Shown: positions 32,923 to 34,171 of the stretch, one piece after another
How the letters are laid out: every line of letters begins with the position of its first letter
Numbering within the stretch: the first letter of the stretch is position 1
From: Desulfovibrio sp.
GTDB lineage: Bacteria; Desulfobacterota; Desulfovibrionia; Desulfovibrionales; Desulfovibrionaceae
Reading direction: 5' to 3'
Assembly: GCA_031272405.1 (NCBI GenBank)
Contig: JAISTW010000061.1
Location: 1 to 34,171, forward strand
DNA: 34,171 nucleotides
Position numbers and translations under genes: made by a program
The notes under the pieces: generated by a model
Database searches by the model: none
The model's input: only the letters and a program-made list of their open reading frames with translations
Told to the model about the DNA's origin: nothing

Positions 32923-33432
32923 ATGACGAAAATGACGAAATTGCTGTTTCAATCTCTTCTTGTGTGCGCGTTCGCTTTCCTGGTCTTCGTCGGCAGCGCC
33001 GTCGCGGCCCAGCAGACTGTGCAGCCGCCGGCCCCGACGGTGAAGCCCGTCCCGGACAAGCCGGAAAAAGGCACGGACCGCGTCACGCTGGTGAGCGTGC
33101 AGCTGGAGGGGACAGACGGTTTGGGAGCGCGTTTGGGCACGCAACTGAAGGATCGTTTCAACCGCAGCAGCCTCTTCACGCTTACCGCCGAGGAAAAGGA
33201 CGCGCCGAAGCTGTTGCTGTTGCTCAGCACAACCCCCGAATTTCCGAGTCGTCCGGGCATAGGCTCCGTCTATTCCATTTGCTGGGTCTTCAGCCAGGGC
33301 AAGGGCTATCTCGGCTATCTGCTTGCCCGGGACTTGGGCACAGTGACGCCTGAAGACGTTGACGCCCTGACCGACAAGCTTGTGGAGCGTACGGACGGCG
33401 TGGCCGCCAAGTATGAGAATTTGTGGAGATAG
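32923..33432 (+). CDS. Exported protein of unknown function
   Basis: The 169-residue product has a signal peptide (about 6-28, ending GSAVAA) and a Pro-rich stretch (about 30-48). A domain of about 110 residues follows, including VSVQLEGTDGLGARLGTQLKDRFNRSS and LLLLLSTTPEFP. No family is recognised. The ATG has GGAGG upstream. It is the last gene of the glycan operon before a GC-rich hairpin. It may be periplasmic. The mature domain pairs a nucleotide-free mixed fold with one Cys, so no disulfide is expected. Confidence 0.7.
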   Translation: MTKMTKLLFQSLLVCAFAFLVFVGSAVAAQQTVQPPAPTVKPVPDKPEKGTDRVTLVSVQLEGTDGLGARLGTQLKDRFNRSSLFTLTAEEKDAPKLLLLLSTTPEFPSRPGIGSVYSICWVFSQGKGYLGYLLARDLGTVTPEDVDALTDKLVERTDGVAAKYENLWR

Positions 33433-33443
33433 GTTCAACGGGC

Positions 33444-33469
33444 CGCCCGGAGGACATGCCCTCCGGGCG
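33444..33469 (+). terminator. GC-rich hairpin after the exported-protein gene
   Basis: CGCCCGGAGG (33444-33453) and CCTCCGGGCG (33460-33469) form a perfect 10-bp stem around ACATGC. No T run follows, so it may be a weak terminator, a bidirectional mRNA-end structure or a protective hairpin. The following 120 bases are AT-richer and hold no other clear element. Confidence 0.45.
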
Positions 33470-33591
33470 CTCCCCCAACCCGGATGGAAATGTCGCGGAT
33501 AAAAAAATGTTCGCCATGCCCAGATATGGCGCTTTGTCATAGAAACTACACCTGTTCGTTGCTTCCATACAAAAAAACAGAAAATAACGCC

Positions 33592-33696
33592 ATGAAAGTC
33601 TTCCAGCGCTCCACCGCGCAAGCACATGCTGACCGTCTTATGAACGGCACGGCCTTGGCGCGTTCCATTTTCTACCTACCCCCCCCCGCAAAGTAG
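33592..33696 (+). other. Leader open frame ending at the C9 tract
   Basis: ATG 33592 opens a 34-codon frame (MKVFQRSTAQ...FYLPPPAK) that stops at TAG 33694-33696, just after the C9 run. The frame that encodes the FAD protein lies one base away. It has no strong ribosome site. An inner ATG at 33640 is also in frame. With one more C (or two fewer) this frame would read straight into [11 protein letters not shown]. Confidence 0.45.
33679..33687. repeat. Homopolymeric C9 tract
   Basis: Nine consecutive C (33679-33687) sit immediately before the first coding strand of the FAD-dependent gene. This is the longest G or C run in the window. The others reach seven, and lie inside frames that are intact. 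Confidence 0.85.
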
Positions 33697-33698
33697 GC

Positions 33699-34171
33699 GT
33701 GATCGGGGCCGGCCCTGCCGGGCTGACCGCCGCTTATATACTTCTCCAAAAAGGCCATGACGTTGTCCTGTTCGAGAAGAGCGATGCCGTCGGCGGCATG
33801 GCCAGGACCATTGAACTCTGGGGACAGCTGGTGGACCTGGGGCCGCACCGCTTTTTCAGCAGCGATCCGAGAGTCAACACAATCTGGCTGGAGGCCATCG
33901 GCAACGACTACAAGATGGTTTCAAGGCTCACGCGCATCTACTACAGAAAAACCTTCTTCGACTATCCGCTCAAGGCCTTCAACGCCCTCAGGGGCTTGGG
34001 CGTTTGGGAAGCCTCGCGCTGCATGCTCAGCTATCTGCATGCGAAACTCTTTCCGCAAAAGGACGAATCCTCTTTTGAAGCATGGGTGACAAACCGCTTC
34101 GGCGCGCGTTTGTTCTCCATCTTTTTCAAATCCTACAGTGAAAAACTCTGGGGCATTTCCTGCAGGGAACT
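33699..34171 (+). CDS. FAD-dependent amine oxidase / UDP-galactopyranose mutase-like protein, partial, N terminus out of frame
   Basis: The sequence to the window end encodes the dinucleotide-binding motif [15 protein letters not shown], then [29 protein letters not shown] and [13 protein letters not shown]. This is typical of the protoporphyrinogen-oxidase/UDP-galactopyranose-mutase-like FAD enzymes found in glycan loci. The first strand KVGVIGAG begins at 33690. No start codon exists in this frame between the upstream stop (33630-33632) and GTG 33699, which would cut off part of that strand. The frame is restored to ATG 33592 by one added C at the C9 tract. The 3' end lies outside the window. 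Confidence 0.7.
   Translation, partial: MIGAGPAGLTAAYILLQKGHDVVLFEKSDAVGGMARTIELWGQLVDLGPHRFFSSDPRVNTIWLEAIGNDYKMVSRLTRIYYRKTFFDYPLKAFNALRGLGVWEASRCMLSYLHAKLFPQKDESSFEAWVTNRFGARLFSIFFKSYSEKLWGISCRE

Noticed and set aside
33512-33531. CGCCAT / ATGGCG inverted repeat in the gap before the FAD gene
   Set aside because: Arms of six bases with an eight-base loop are common by chance, and no promoter or gene is placed around it.
31474-33627. 717-codon minus-strand frame opposite the WbaP-type gene
   Set aside because: It is antisense to a conserved transferase and an exported protein, with no recognisable domain. Rejected as a shadow.

Overview
The window looks like chromosomal DNA from a Desulfovibrio-type sulfate reducer (Desulfovibrionaceae). 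This is an inference from gene content: a complete six-subunit Ech energy-converting [NiFe] hydrogenase, FlgO-type flagellar envelope proteins, moderately high GC, and codon use and protein sequences typical of the group. No rRNA or other marker gene is present to confirm it.

Layout. (1) 1-780 is a mobile-element scar. It holds the 3' end of an IS3-family element, two tandem hairpins, a truncated YafQ-like toxin and an intact RelB/DinJ antitoxin with its own promoter. (2) 782-7588, minus strand, is a tight operon ispG-proS-xseA-xseB-ispA-dxs, with mostly overlapping or abutting genes. It joins MEP isoprenoid synthesis (IspG, Dxs), prenyl chain synthesis (IspA), exonuclease VII and prolyl-tRNA synthetase. 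The ProRS lacks the usual bacterial editing insertion. (3) 7759-9464, plus strand, has a near-consensus sigma-28 promoter driving three exported proteins, two of them FlgO-like. (4) 9554-17369 holds ychF, then convergent pgm, then the minus-strand series cpoB-dprA-xerC-degP ending in a terminator. (5) 17576-20497, plus strand, has an unknown polytopic membrane protein, a DnaQ-like exonuclease, moaC and lgt. (6) 20542-26021 is the echABCDEF operon, with a clear promoter, a structured roughly 100-nt leader and a strong terminator. (7) 26074-27526 has a radical SAM protein divergent from an IHF/HU gene. (8) 27663 to the end is a surface-glycan region: an AlgI-like MBOAT acyltransferase, an SGNH-type partner, a Sel1-repeat protein, a WbaP-type initiating sugar transferase, an exported protein, and the start of a FAD-dependent amine-oxidase/UDP-galactopyranose-mutase-like gene. 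That last gene is put out of frame by a run of nine C.

The observations most worth following are: the C9 tract as a candidate phase-variation switch in the glycan locus; the alginate-like acyltransferase/SGNH/Sel1 trio coupled to a WbaP enzyme instead of an alginate polymerase; competing hairpins over the echA ribosome binding site; the editing-less ProRS; and the sigma-28 promoter that ties the uncharacterised exported trio to flagella.
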